A stretch of 34,151 nt of DNA. Source: an uncultured Saprospiraceae bacterium (lineage in GTDB: Bacteria > Bacteroidota > Bacteroidia > Chitinophagales > Saprospiraceae). The position numbers and the translations under genes were made by a program. Below are positions 7,113 to 15,314 of the stretch, piece by piece; the first letter of the stretch is position 1, and the number at the start of each line of letters is the position of its first letter. Under the pieces are notes generated by a model that was not told the origin of the DNA, searched no databases, and was given only the letters and a program-made list of their open reading frames with translations. Location: contig CAKZSH010000284.1 in the NCBI GenBank assembly GCA_937918905.1, positions 1-34,151 of the forward strand. The letters run 5' to 3'.

Positions 7113-8552
7113 ATGAATACGAAAGTTTCGATAGCAAGATCGAATAAATATAAGGATGATCTCATAATTCTTTCAGATAAAAAAGATTTAAGTTGGACTC
7201 GTTCCATTTTATCTGCTTCTGAGTCTGCGTATTTGAAATCTGCTGCAAAGAAAGAAATCAATTTTATATTTATACCCAATGTAGAAAGAAATGTTGTTGT
7301 TCAGTTTTTAAAAAAAGGAGAAAATTCATCTTATCATAAGGAAGATATTCGACTTGCGGGCAATGAAATTTTACAAACTCTTTCGCACTACAAAATTGAA
7401 AAAGTAGAAATAATCAACCATTGCAAAGAAAACAATATTCTTTTCTATGTAGAAGGTATGCTTTTAGGCAACTACCAATTTCTAAAATATTTCAATGATA
7501 AAAAAGAGAAAACCAATTCTCTTAAGGAAATAAAAATAGCTAAAAATTCTTCGACGACAAAAGCGGTGAAAGAATTAGAAGCAGTAGTGAGTGCAACTTG
7601 TTTGGCGAGAGATTTGGTTAACGAACCTCAGTCTTTCCTCTCGGCTCCACAGATGAGCAAGGAAATTCAAAAAGCTGGAAAGGCTTCTGGATTTTCAGTT
7701 CAAGTTTTTGACAAAAAGAAAATTGAACAACTCAAGATGGGCGGTATCCTTGCCGTCAATATGGGAAGTATTCTACCTCCTCGTTTTAATATTCTCACAT
7801 GGAAACCTAAGAATGCAAAAAACAAACGTCCAGTTGTTTTGGTGGGTAAAGGTATCGTGTATGATACAGGTGGATTGAGTTTGAAGCCTACGGCAAATTC
7901 TATGGATTTTATGAAATGCGACATGGGTGGAGCCGCTACGGTGATAGGCACGATGAGTGCGATTGCGAAAGCCAAGTTACCTGTTCATGTTGTAGCACTT
8001 ATCCCTTCTACGGATAATCGACCTGGACTAAATGCATATGCTCCTGGTGATGTGATAGAAATGTATAGTGGGAGTACCGTTGAGGTTTTGAATACAGATG
8101 CAGAAGGAAGAATGGTACTGGCTGATGCTTTGCATTATGCTAAAAAATACAAACCTGAATTGGTTATGGATTTTGCAACTTTGACTGGTGCAGCTTCCAA
8201 AGCAATTGGCCCAGTAGGGATGTGCTACATGGGCAATGCAGATAAAAAAGTAAAAAATGACTTGGAAGAAAGTGGATATGAAGTATATGAACGCTTAGTC
8301 GAATTTCCACTTTGGAGAGAGTATGGCGATCAAATTAAATCCAATATTGCAGATATAAAAAACCTCGGTGGAGGTTTTGCAGGTATGATTACCGCAGGAA
8401 AATTTTTAGAACATTTTACAGGAGGTGAATATCCTTGGGTGCATTTTGATGTAGCTGGGAGTGCCTATCTCAAATCAGCTGATGGATACCGAACCAAAGA
8501 AGGTACAGGTGCAGGTGTACGTTTGATGTTTGATTTTTTTAAAAAATATTAA
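7113..8552 (+). CDS. leucyl aminopeptidase, M17 family
   Basis: A 479-residue two-metal aminopeptidase that removes N-terminal residues from peptides in the cytoplasm. The poorly conserved N-terminal macro-like domain takes up residues 1-150. The catalytic domain has VGKGIVYDTGGLSLKP (Lys246 and Asp251 as metal ligands), CDMGG (Asp270) and the family signature NTDAEGRMVLADAL with Asp329, Glu331 and Arg333. The C-terminal WVHFDVAGSAYL...TGAGVRL is typical of M17. ATG at 7113 is the first start in the frame after the promoter region. It is followed by pdxA on the same strand after 90 nt holding a small hairpin. Confidence 0.95.
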   Translation: MNTKVSIARSNKYKDDLIILSDKKDLSWTRSILSASESAYLKSAAKKEINFIFIPNVERNVVVQFLKKGENSSYHKEDIRLAGNEILQTLSHYKIEKVEIINHCKENNILFYVEGMLLGNYQFLKYFNDKKEKTNSLKEIKIAKNSSTTKAVKELEAVVSATCLARDLVNEPQSFLSAPQMSKEIQKAGKASGFSVQVFDKKKIEQLKMGGILAVNMGSILPPRFNILTWKPKNAKNKRPVVLVGKGIVYDTGGLSLKPTANSMDFMKCDMGGAATVIGTMSAIAKAKLPVHVVALIPSTDNRPGLNAYAPGDVIEMYSGSTVEVLNTDAEGRMVLADALHYAKKYKPELVMDFATLTGAASKAIGPVGMCYMGNADKKVKNDLEESGYEVYERLVEFPLWREYGDQIKSNIADIKNLGGGFAGMITAGKFLEHFTGGEYPWVHFDVAGSAYLKSADGYRTKEGTGAGVRLMFDFFKKY

Positions 8553-8588
8553 AAAAAGAGTGCAATTGAATTGCAACAAAAATAATCA

Positions 8589-8630
8589 TTCTTAGAAAAA
8601 CCTGACTTAAAATAATGGATTTTCTAAGAA
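8589..8630. repeat. short inverted repeat upstream of pdxA
   Basis: TTCTTAGAAAAACC (8589-8602) pairs with 8617-8630 over 14 bp with one mismatch and a 14-nt loop. It lies between the leucyl aminopeptidase stop and the pdxA start 13 nt further on. It could be a weak terminator or part of the pdxA leader. A 13-nt palindrome at 8562-8574 lies just before it. Confidence 0.6.
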
Positions 8631-8642
8631 CCAAAATCATTG

Positions 8643-9743
8643 ATGATGGAGAAGAAAAAAATAGGAATAAGCATTGGAGACATAAATGGGGTAGGGCTAG
8701 AAGTGATTTTAAAGACTTTGGCTAACAAAGCAATTACGGATATGTGTACGCCAATTATTTATGGATCTTCGAAAGTAGTTTCTTACCATAAAAATATTGT
8801 TGGGTTGGATGGTTTTCATTTTCAATCTATCAACTCTGCTCAAAAGCCTTACCATGGTAAAGTGAATGTGGTGAACTGCTGGACAGAGAATGTGAATATC
8901 TCAATCGGAACTCCTTCTGAAGCAGGTGGGGAGTATGCGATCAAATCTTTGGCGGCAGCGACTCAAGAATTGAAAGAAGGACATATTGATGCTTTGGTGA
9001 CTGCACCTATTCATAAAAAAGGAATGCAAGATGCTGGATTTAAATTTCCAGGTCATACGGAATATTTGACTCAAGAATTAGGAGGGAAAGAAAGTTTGAT
9101 GTTGATGGTAAATGATAGCTTACGTGTAGGTGTTGTTACCAATCACTTACCGATCAAAGATGTTGCAGCAGCTGTAACTAGAGGAAAGATTATCGGAAAA
9201 CTCAAAATTCTTAATCAGACCTTGAAGCAAGATTTCGGAATTGAACGTCCAAAGATTGCAATGTTAGGATTAAACCCTCATGCAGGAGATGATGGAATGC
9301 TGGGAGAAGAGGAAGAAAAAATTATTCGCCCAATAGTGATTGAAAGTAAAAAGAAAGGATATATCGTAAATGGACCTTTTCCAGCAGATGGCTTTTTTGG
9401 TTCAGGTCAATATCGAAAATTTGACGGAATCTTAGCGATGTATCATGACCAAGGTTTGGTACCATTTAAGACACTTTCTTTTGGAGCAGGTGTGAATTTT
9501 ACAGCAGGACTTTCTGCTGTACGAACTTCTCCAGATCATGGAACTGCATTTGATATTGCTGGAAGTAATATGGCTAATCCAGATTCTTTTAGAAGGGCTT
9601 TATTTTTAGCAATAGATGTAGCTACTCATCGAAAAGAATATGAAAAGATGCACGAAAATCCTGTGGTATCGCAAAGTAAAAAATATACGCAAGGTGAAGA
9701 TGAAGTACTAAAAGAAGAAAAAGAAGAGAAGCCTACTCCGTAG
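8643..9743 (+). CDS. pdxA: 4-hydroxythreonine-4-phosphate dehydrogenase
   Basis: PdxA oxidises 4-phosphooxy-threonine in the DXP-dependent route to pyridoxal phosphate. The protein (366 residues from the ATG at 8643) opens with IGISIGDINGVGLEV, then shows the metal-binding and substrate motifs VTAPIHKKGM, FPGHTEYL, LGLNPHAGDDG and AMYHDQGLVPFK, and the C-terminal SPDHGTAFDIAG. All are standard for PdxA. The frame can be read from a TTG at 8640, but two ATGs follow at 8643 and 8646 and are far more likely. The last 25 residues are a charged tail (GEDEVLKEEKEEKPTP) not needed for the fold. Confidence 0.95.
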   Translation: MMEKKKIGISIGDINGVGLEVILKTLANKAITDMCTPIIYGSSKVVSYHKNIVGLDGFHFQSINSAQKPYHGKVNVVNCWTENVNISIGTPSEAGGEYAIKSLAAATQELKEGHIDALVTAPIHKKGMQDAGFKFPGHTEYLTQELGGKESLMLMVNDSLRVGVVTNHLPIKDVAAAVTRGKIIGKLKILNQTLKQDFGIERPKIAMLGLNPHAGDDGMLGEEEEKIIRPIVIESKKKGYIVNGPFPADGFFGSGQYRKFDGILAMYHDQGLVPFKTLSFGAGVNFTAGLSAVRTSPDHGTAFDIAGSNMANPDSFRRALFLAIDVATHRKEYEKMHENPVVSQSKKYTQGEDEVLKEEKEEKPTP

Positions 9744-9762
9744 ATTTTTATTGGCTTCAGAA

Positions 9763-9915
9763 ATTCGAAGAAGGGGTGGGAAGAAGGGAAAACGGATTTA
9801 CGATTTGAGAAGTTTTGACGAGTTATCGTATTCACCGTTATTCGTCATACTTCTCAAATCGTAAATCCGTCTTCCCTTTTTCCCTTCTTCCCTTCTTCCC
9901 ACCCCTTCTTCGAAT
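9763..9915. repeat. very large inverted repeat between convergent pdxA and GHMP kinase
   Basis: Left arm 9763-9821 (59 nt) and right arm 9842-9915 (74 nt). Outer and inner blocks match exactly (for example ATTCGAAGAAGGGGTGGG outside and CGGATTTACGATTTGAGAAG inside), while the right arm carries an extra insertion of about 17 nt made of more CCCTTCTT words. The apex reads TGACGA...TCGTCA around a 20-nt loop. It fills most of the 195-nt gap between two convergent genes and is G-rich on one strand, unlike its surroundings. Confidence 0.93.
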
Positions 9916-9938
9916 ATTAAAATAAGACGACCTTTGAG

Positions 9939-10841
9939 TCACCTTGTGAATAACTCAATCAACTTAAAATTTTTCAACTCCTCCCTCGTCCTTTCAAAAT
10001 CAAAAGTAATTCCCAGTAAAAAACCTCCTCCTCCTGCACCACATAATTTTAATTTAAAAAAATCACTTGCCAATCCATCCAACCATATTGCTCGGAAATC
10101 AGTTGGAATCATTTCTGAGAAATATTTGAATTGGAAATGCCCTATGTCGTGTACTTTTCCAAACAATACATTTACATTTTGAGATAAAAAAGCAGCAATG
10201 GCTTCATCCACATCTGGAATGTACTCTGCTTGAAGTCGAGAAAAATAATCAAGGTTTTTACATTTGTCTAAAAAGATATTGACGAAGGGGCCAGTTTGTC
10301 GAGGAATTTTTGTGTCTAGTAAAAAGAGTTGATAATTATTTTTTTGTTGAAAATCTACGATAGAAATTTTTTCTTTTGATTCTAATAATAATGTTTTTTC
10401 TATAAAACAAATTAAAGGGTCAGTCCCTGAACTTGAGCCATGAAAAAAACTTTCTAATTGAGCAAATATTTTTTTAAATGTTAAAAAATTGCTTTCTTTT
10501 TTTTCTAATTTATTTTTACAAAAAACATCATAAACCGCAGCACACAATGCGCCCGAACTACCCACACCATAACCTGTTGGAATATTAGAATCAAAGAAAA
10601 GACCTTTCGCTAATTCTTTTTTGAAGTGAGCAATATCTAACTCGCAAAGCAGCTCATTTTTATTTTGTAATACTTCCAAATGATTTGCAAATGCAGGCAA
10701 TTCCATTTGAACTTTCTCAAAGTCTCGATTAGTATTTTTCCAACTTCCATAGAAATGGGGTAAAGGCATCGCCAATGCTTGCGAACCTTTGATAATGGAG
10801 TGTTCTCCGAAAAGTAAAAGTTTGGAAGTATATTGTTTCAT
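9939..10841 (-). CDS. GHMP kinase, probable mevalonate kinase
   Basis: A 300-residue GHMP-family small-molecule kinase. Motif 1 is LLLFGEHSIIKGSQALAMP near the N-terminus, motif 2 is the phosphate-binding PTGYGVGSSGALCAA (residues 88-102), the catalytic-Asp segment is HGSSSGTDPL (Asp141), and motif 3 is LCGAGGGGFLLG near residue 262. The opening and the Glu-His pair (GEH) favour mevalonate kinase over homoserine or galactose kinases; a phosphomevalonate kinase remains possible. That would place it in the mevalonate route to isopentenyl diphosphate. Its ATG overlaps the stop of the upstream CYTH gene by 4 nt, so the two are translationally coupled. Confidence 0.82.
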   Translation of the reverse strand: MKQYTSKLLLFGEHSIIKGSQALAMPLPHFYGSWKNTNRDFEKVQMELPAFANHLEVLQNKNELLCELDIAHFKKELAKGLFFDSNIPTGYGVGSSGALCAAVYDVFCKNKLEKKESNFLTFKKIFAQLESFFHGSSSGTDPLICFIEKTLLLESKEKISIVDFQQKNNYQLFLLDTKIPRQTGPFVNIFLDKCKNLDYFSRLQAEYIPDVDEAIAAFLSQNVNVLFGKVHDIGHFQFKYFSEMIPTDFRAIWLDGLASDFFKLKLCGAGGGGFLLGITFDFERTREELKNFKLIELFTR

Positions 10842-11350
10842 TTTTGTAATAACAAATCGCTGTAAGAATTTTCAATTAAATCATTTTCTTCAATGCCTAA
10901 CAAATTTAAATAAAATTGGCATTGCTCCATCAGTTTTTCTTCGCCAAGTCTACCATCCGAATCAATCGCTTCGATCTCCATAAAATTACCCAAATCTGTA
11001 ACTTCGTCCACATGAAATTTTACATTATCAATAAAATAAATTGAACGCAACTTATCCACTACAACGAGCACTCCATTGGCTTGAGTTAACAATTGTTTTA
11101 ATGAAGAGTCAGGATGTGGGTGATACAAAACATAATCTGATTTTTTAGGGCCAGCTTGATTAGGGCGATTGTATTGAATCAAAGCCGTTTCAATATTTCC
11201 TTCTCGCAATTTCATTCTCCCATTGGGTACTTTAAAGTAAGTATCAATTTGATGATCGACTCCTTTAAAATCCGCTTGATGAGATTTTAGAATTTCTTTG
11301 ATGGTAACAGGGTCGTTACATTTTGCTTTAATTTCAATATTAAGTGCCAT
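10838..11350 (-). CDS. CYTH domain protein (class IV adenylate cyclase/triphosphatase-like)
   Basis: A 170-residue CYTH (triphosphate tunnel metalloenzyme) protein. It opens with the ExExK-type signature NIEIKAK, followed by the charged strands of the tunnel: YFKVPNGRMKLREG, ALIQYNRPN, VVVDKLRSIY, VKFHVDEV and LGNFMEIEAI. Family members hydrolyse or cyclise nucleotide or thiamine triphosphates or inorganic triphosphate with divalent metal; which applies here cannot be told. The stop codon overlaps the GHMP kinase start (ATGA), so a functional link, such as phosphate-donor chemistry, is possible but unproven. ATG at 11350. Confidence 0.85.
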   Translation of the reverse strand: MALNIEIKAKCNDPVTIKEILKSHQADFKGVDHQIDTYFKVPNGRMKLREGNIETALIQYNRPNQAGPKKSDYVLYHPHPDSSLKQLLTQANGVLVVVDKLRSIYFIDNVKFHVDEVTDLGNFMEIEAIDSDGRLGEEKLMEQCQFYLNLLGIEENDLIENSYSDLLLQK

Positions 11351-11400
11351 TTTTTTTGATTAAAGATGATGAAGTTTTAGGTGTAGAGGAAGACGTATTG

Positions 11401-11479
11401 TGATTTTTTTATGACTATCGAAAAACGCGTTATAGAAAAATCATAAAAAATCAGTGTAACTCTGCGGCTAAAAAAATCA
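11401..11479. repeat. half-decayed copy of the dispersed palindrome family
   Basis: An inner stem TGATTTTTT(T)ATGA (11401-11414) pairs with TCATAAAAAATCA (11441-11453) around GAAAAACGCGTTA (11420-11432). The stretch 11411-11479 aligns without gaps to 21071-21139 at 59 of 69 positions, including 19 identical bases at 11461-11479. In the other copy an outer left arm completes the palindrome; here the expected left outer arm is missing, so this copy looks truncated or eroded. It lies between the CYTH gene and MurF-Alr, both on the minus strand. Confidence 0.85.
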
Positions 11480-11516
11480 TAATGCGTTTCCATAATTTTG
11501 AATCCATAATCTTATT

Positions 11517-13979
11517 CTAATAAAGATAAATTCGTTTTACACGATTTGAAATAATTGGAAAAATTTCATAGGGAATGGTCTGCATTGCTATTGCTAATTC
11601 TTCAACAGTTGGTTGTTTTCCAAAAATAATAACATCATCACCAACTGCGGCTTCAGGTATTTTAGAGACATCCACCATGCACATATCCATACAAACATTT
11701 CCAATAATTTTTGCCAACTTCCCTTGGATGAGTACGCTAAATTTTTCGTTGCCTGCGGAACGCATCAACCCATCTGCATAGCCAATACTAATCGTCGCAA
11801 TGCGCATAGATTTTTTTGCTTTTCCTTTGCGACCATAGCCAATAGTTTCTTTTGCAGCTACATTTTTTATTTGCGAAATAGTGGCTTTGAGAGTGTGTAC
11901 TTTTTGTAATTGATTTTGAATTTTTTGACTACCATCAATTCCGTAGAGTCCAATTCCTAAGCGAACCATATCCATTTGATGTTGTGGAAAACGATTGATA
12001 CCACTTGAATTTAAAATATGTCGAAGCGGTTTGTATTGAATAGCTCTAGTTATTTTAGCGTACATTTTTTTATAACGAACTACTTGGTTTTTGGTAAAAA
12101 CATCATGTTCTCCTGCTTCACTCCCAACTAGATGTGAAAAGATAGATTGAACTTTTACTTGCGGATTTTTTTTCAAAATAGAAATAAGTGCAGGCACATC
12201 TTTTTCTTCAAAACCCAATCGTCGCATCCCTGTATCCATTTTTAAGTGGACGAATATTTTCTGATTTTTTTTAGAAAAATGTTGGACGAATTTTTCCAAA
12301 AGTGCGATACTATAAATTTCAGGTTCGAGGTCATATTTTTTTAAAACATCAAAAATTGCATCCTCAGGATTCAATACTAAAATGGGTGATTTGATTCCTG
12401 CTTTTCTCAATTCGACTCCTTCATCAGCATAGGCAACAGCGAGATAATCTACTTTTTGAAATTCCAAGACTTTGGCAACTTCTACGCTTCCGCTTCCGTA
12501 GGCATCCGCTTTGACCATTGCGATTAGTTTGGTTTTGGGTTTCAAAAAACTATTGTACACTTTTAAATTATGCACAAGCGCTTCCAAATTAATTTCCAAA
12601 ACTGTTTTATGATTTTTTCGAGAAAGGCGATCAGCTATTTTTTCAAAAGTAAAAGGGCGTGCTCCTTTTAACAATATATTTTCATTTTTAAAATCAGCAG
12701 TCGAAGTCTGTTTTAAAAAGTCTAAAGTAGTTTTAAAAAAATGGGTTTTTATTTTTTTATTTAAATATTTTTTTAGGGAAAAAACTTTTTCCCCAACACC
12801 TATGACTTTGGATATTTTTTTATCCTTAATCAATTGTGCGATAGTTTGGTACAGGTCTTTTTCGCTTAAACCAACTTGTAAAATGTCAGAAAGAATAAGT
12901 GTACGTTGATTGATATTGCCTTGCTGTTCGAGGCGGTTGAGTGCAATTTTGATAGAAGCCAAATCCGCATTGTAACTGTCATTGATGATGATACAATTAT
13001 TGACTCCTTTCTTGATTTCAAGGCGCATAGGAACGGATTGCAATTTTTGAATTTTCTGTGCAATCCAAGTATTTTTCTTTTTAAGAAATAATAAAATGGC
13101 CCAACATTGAATCGCATTTTCAATAGATGCTTCATCTGAAAAAGGAATTGTAATGCTAATTTCTTTTTGATTAAAAATTCCTTTAATCGTAGTTCGTTGG
13201 TTATTTTTAGAAGTGGATTTTATTTGAAGTTTTGCTTTGTTTTTTCGAGACCAGTCAAATAGTTTTTGTTTTCCAAAACCAAGCATTTGTTGGTGTACTC
13301 GTTCATCGTCTTTGCAATAAATAATCGTTTTACAATTTTTAAATAATTGTAATTTCTCTTTTATTTTTTCTTCTGGATTTTTAAAACCTTCATTGTGCGC
13401 ATCTCTCACATTGGTAAGTATTCCAATTTCAGGTTGGATAATTTTTTCCAAATTGTCCATTTCATTTTTTGTAGAAATACCTGCTTCGAAAATACCGATG
13501 CTGTGTTCTTTTTGAATTTGCCAAACAGAAACGGGGACTCCTATTTGAGAATTATAACTTTTTGGATTTGCGATGACCTGGTGGTCATCTTGTAGGAATT
13601 GTAGCAACCATTCCTTGACAATAGTTTTGCCATTGCTACCTGTAATTCCAATAGTCTTTAATGAAAATTGCTGACGATGAAATTGACCAATTTTTTGAAG
13701 TGCAAAGATTGCATTTTTCACAAAAATAAAATTAGCGGAAGGGTAGGAGCGGGTTTTTATTTTTTTCTCAACAATGAAATTACGGACTCCTTTATCATAA
13801 AGACCTTTGATGAAATCATGTCCATCTCGACGTTCTCCTTGAATGGCAAAAAATAAAGATGAGGAAGGAAAATTAACTTGTCGACTATCAAATAATAAAT
13901 GTTCAATGGAAGATGCAATGATTTTTTTTTTCAAAAAAGAACCACCCACAATTTCTGCTATCTTCTGAATTTGATACAT
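11517..13979 (-). CDS. bifunctional UDP-MurNAc-tripeptide:D-Ala-D-Ala ligase / alanine racemase
   Basis: An 820-residue fusion of two peptidoglycan-precursor enzymes. Residues 1-455 are MurF: Mur ligase P-loop GITGSNGKT (111-119), the EAGIST and NVRDAHNEGF segments, and NDSYNADLASIKIAL. MurF adds D-Ala-D-Ala to UDP-MurNAc-tripeptide. Residues 458-820 are a fold-type III alanine racemase: PLP Lys490 in MVKADAYGSG, the catalytic Tyr715 in IGYGRKG, and the NVCMDMCMVDV and VGDDVIIFG segments. The racemase makes the D-Ala from which the ligase substrate is built, so the fusion joins two steps of one pathway; this fusion is known in Bacteroidota. ATG at 13979. The upstream gap holds the AATAACTC tandem repeat. 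Confidence 0.96.
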   Translation of the reverse strand: MYQIQKIAEIVGGSFLKKKIIASSIEHLLFDSRQVNFPSSSLFFAIQGERRDGHDFIKGLYDKGVRNFIVEKKIKTRSYPSANFIFVKNAIFALQKIGQFHRQQFSLKTIGITGSNGKTIVKEWLLQFLQDDHQVIANPKSYNSQIGVPVSVWQIQKEHSIGIFEAGISTKNEMDNLEKIIQPEIGILTNVRDAHNEGFKNPEEKIKEKLQLFKNCKTIIYCKDDERVHQQMLGFGKQKLFDWSRKNKAKLQIKSTSKNNQRTTIKGIFNQKEISITIPFSDEASIENAIQCWAILLFLKKKNTWIAQKIQKLQSVPMRLEIKKGVNNCIIINDSYNADLASIKIALNRLEQQGNINQRTLILSDILQVGLSEKDLYQTIAQLIKDKKISKVIGVGEKVFSLKKYLNKKIKTHFFKTTLDFLKQTSTADFKNENILLKGARPFTFEKIADRLSRKNHKTVLEINLEALVHNLKVYNSFLKPKTKLIAMVKADAYGSGSVEVAKVLEFQKVDYLAVAYADEGVELRKAGIKSPILVLNPEDAIFDVLKKYDLEPEIYSIALLEKFVQHFSKKNQKIFVHLKMDTGMRRLGFEEKDVPALISILKKNPQVKVQSIFSHLVGSEAGEHDVFTKNQVVRYKKMYAKITRAIQYKPLRHILNSSGINRFPQHQMDMVRLGIGLYGIDGSQKIQNQLQKVHTLKATISQIKNVAAKETIGYGRKGKAKKSMRIATISIGYADGLMRSAGNEKFSVLIQGKLAKIIGNVCMDMCMVDVSKIPEAAVGDDVIIFGKQPTVEELAIAMQTIPYEIFPIISNRVKRIYLY

Positions 13980-14053
13980 TTAAGGATATAGTTAAACAAG
14001 TGTCAGATTGAAAATTTTTGGTTCTAAATGAATCTATGTGGTCTTATGGAGAT

Positions 14054-14170
14054 GGTTATTAGGTTATTTGTCAAAAACTTTGGGAAAAAAACGTTATTCG
14101 AAATAACTCAATAACTCAATAACTCAATAACTCAATAACTCAATAACCAATAACCAATAACCAATAACTT
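14054..14170. repeat. AATAACTC/AATAACC tandem repeat with an opposing GGTTATT arm
   Basis: 14102-14141 is five perfect copies of AATAACTC, 14142-14162 three copies of AATAACC, and 14163-14170 AATAACTT. GGTTATTAGGTTATT at 14054-14068 is nearly the reverse complement of two of these units, giving a loose hairpin whose apex holds ACGTTATTCGAAATAAC. It lies between the MurF-Alr start and the biotin carrier protein stop (both minus). The downstream end is 5 nt from the stop codon at 14176. Confidence 0.9.
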
Positions 14171-14175
14171 AACAA

Positions 14176-14664
14176 CTATTCCATTTCAATTAACAGTTGT
14201 CCTTTTTCTACAGCTTCTCCTTGTTTGGTATGAATGGCTTTGATTTGACCGTCGCCAACCGCTTTCAGTACATTTTCCATTTTCATTGCTTCAAGGATTA
14301 GGAGTCCATCTCCCTCTTTTACCTCTTGCCCAATTTCTACTGATACTCCTAAAACTAATCCAGGCATAGGAGCTTTTACATCAGAGGCCACTTGAGTATT
14401 CACCACAGCAAGCCCCAATTGACTGACTAGTTGATCGTAGTGGTCTGCGATATTTATTTCGTAAGGATTTCCATTGACTTTGATCGTAAAGGTTTTTTTA
14501 GCATAATTCGCTTCGATAACTTCGGCACGATATGCCTTGTTATTTTTTAAAATATGGAATGTTCCATTTTGCTCTTTTACAAAATCAAAATCTTTAATTT
14601 GTTCCGTTGTTAATTCAAAATCTGAATCGTTATTTACGTTTATTTTATATTTATTTTTATCCAT
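14176..14664 (-). CDS. biotin carboxyl carrier protein-like (acyl-CoA carboxylase biotinyl domain)
   Basis: A 162-residue protein whose C-terminal 70 residues are a biotinyl domain: VKAPMPGLVLGVSVEIGQEVKEGD then EAMKMEN, with the biotin-accepting Lys128, and the closing EAVEKGQLLIEME. The N-terminal half (residues 1-85) is a small beta-rich region like the linker part of the alpha subunit of propionyl/methylcrotonyl-CoA carboxylases. It would carry carboxybiotin between a biotin carboxylase and a carboxyltransferase. Neither partner is in the window, so the acyl-CoA substrate is unknown. ATG at 14664, 2 nt after the stop of the AtpI-like gene, so likely co-transcribed with it. Confidence 0.88.
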   Translation of the reverse strand: MDKNKYKINVNNDSDFELTTEQIKDFDFVKEQNGTFHILKNNKAYRAEVIEANYAKKTFTIKVNGNPYEINIADHYDQLVSQLGLAVVNTQVASDVKAPMPGLVLGVSVEIGQEVKEGDGLLILEAMKMENVLKAVGDGQIKAIHTKQGEAVEKGQLLIEME

Positions 14665-14666
14665 GT

Positions 14667-15050
14667 TTAACTTTTAATCTTACTTAATTTCATCATAAAG
14701 TAAGTTTCAAAAATAGTAAATATTAAGTAAATGATTAGAAAAGGAACTGCATACATTTTAGTAGGAGGCATTGCTAACTTGAAATAACCGATAACTATAA
14801 TGATACAAAACAACATTTTAATAAATGTTGTAGCCATGACTTGTTGAAGAAATAAATTTTTATCTGCACTTAGAGCTGCACGATGTGTTAGAAAAAACAT
14901 CAATGAACTAAAAAGAATGAATCCAATACAACTTAGATAGGAAAAAACTTGGAAAGGTTGAAATTGTGGAATTTGATTGATAAGGAAAACCAAGAGGAAA
15001 GTACCTAAAGAAACACCTCCCAATTGAGTGAAAAAATTACGATAACTCAT
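14667..15050 (-). CDS. four-helix membrane protein, AtpI-like position
   Basis: A 127-residue protein with four hydrophobic segments, at about residues 12-30, 34-54, 70-91 and 97-119, separated by short charged loops (HRAALSADKN, KLAMPPTKM). I do not recognise a specific family from sequence alone. It follows the small AtpZ-like gene, and in many bacteria AtpZ and AtpI lie together at the head of the ATP synthase operon, which suggests an AtpI-like role. No F1Fo structural genes follow here; the next gene is a biotin carrier protein. Inference from context and topology only. Confidence 0.6.
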   Translation of the reverse strand: MSYRNFFTQLGGVSLGTFLLVFLINQIPQFQPFQVFSYLSCIGFILFSSLMFFLTHRAALSADKNLFLQQVMATTFIKMLFCIIIVIGYFKLAMPPTKMYAVPFLIIYLIFTIFETYFMMKLSKIKS

Positions 15051-15056
15051 ATGCTT

Positions 15057-15140
15057 GTTGAATTTTGAATGAATGAATTCTGAATTTTGAATGAAGTTGG
15101 AGGCAATTCAAAATTCAAAATTCTAACATTCGAAATTAAC
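15057..15140. repeat. inverted repeat with GAATTTTGAATG words
   Basis: A left arm near 15057-15095 (tandem GAATTTTGAAT/GAATTCTGAATT words) is imperfectly complementary to about 15104-15140, where CAATTCAAAATTCAAAATTC recurs. It reaches the stop codon of the AtpZ-like gene (15140-15142) on one side and ends 6 nt before the start codon of the next minus-strand gene on the other, so it fills the whole gap inside a gene pair that would normally be one operon. Confidence 0.8.
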
Positions 15141-15310
15141 TAAAGTAAATCTTTTAATGTAACATAAAAGCCTGCAAATGCAAAGATCAACACAAAAACA
15201 ATAGTCATGTATTGTTGTTCATTGCCCATCCATTCATCTAATTTTACTCCGATGAATGCACCTATGGCTATGGTGATTCCTAGCTGGAATGCCATGCCAG
15301 AGTATTTCAT
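15140..15310 (-). CDS. AtpZ/AtpI-like small membrane protein
   Basis: A 56-residue protein with two transmembrane segments. It begins MKYSGMAFQLGITIAIGAFIG and continues VKLDEWMG, the YsGmafQ...G...G.kLDe pattern of AtpZ proteins, which sit ahead of ATP synthase genes and form a small channel or assembly aid for the Fo ring. The second helix is YMTIVFVLIFAFAGFYVTLKDLL. The ATG at 15310 lies 4 nt after the bactofilin stop. A TTG at 15346 would add 12 charged residues and overlap the bactofilin by 32 nt; AtpZ proteins often do have such a charged N-terminus, so this alternative is real. Confidence 0.75.
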   Translation of the reverse strand: MKYSGMAFQLGITIAIGAFIGVKLDEWMGNEQQYMTIVFVLIFAFAGFYVTLKDLL

Positions 15311-15314
15311 ATAA

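Noticed and set aside
7700-7975. 91-codon minus-strand frame inside the leucyl aminopeptidase gene
   Set aside because: Shadow of a well-conserved gene; no plausible protein features or promoter.
11517-13979. MurF-alanine racemase fusion as a novelty
   Set aside because: The fusion is already known in Bacteroidota; both active sites look intact.
14102-14170. Possible CRISPR-like or satellite array of 8-nt units
   Set aside because: Units are directly adjacent without spacers and far too short; no cas genes nearby.
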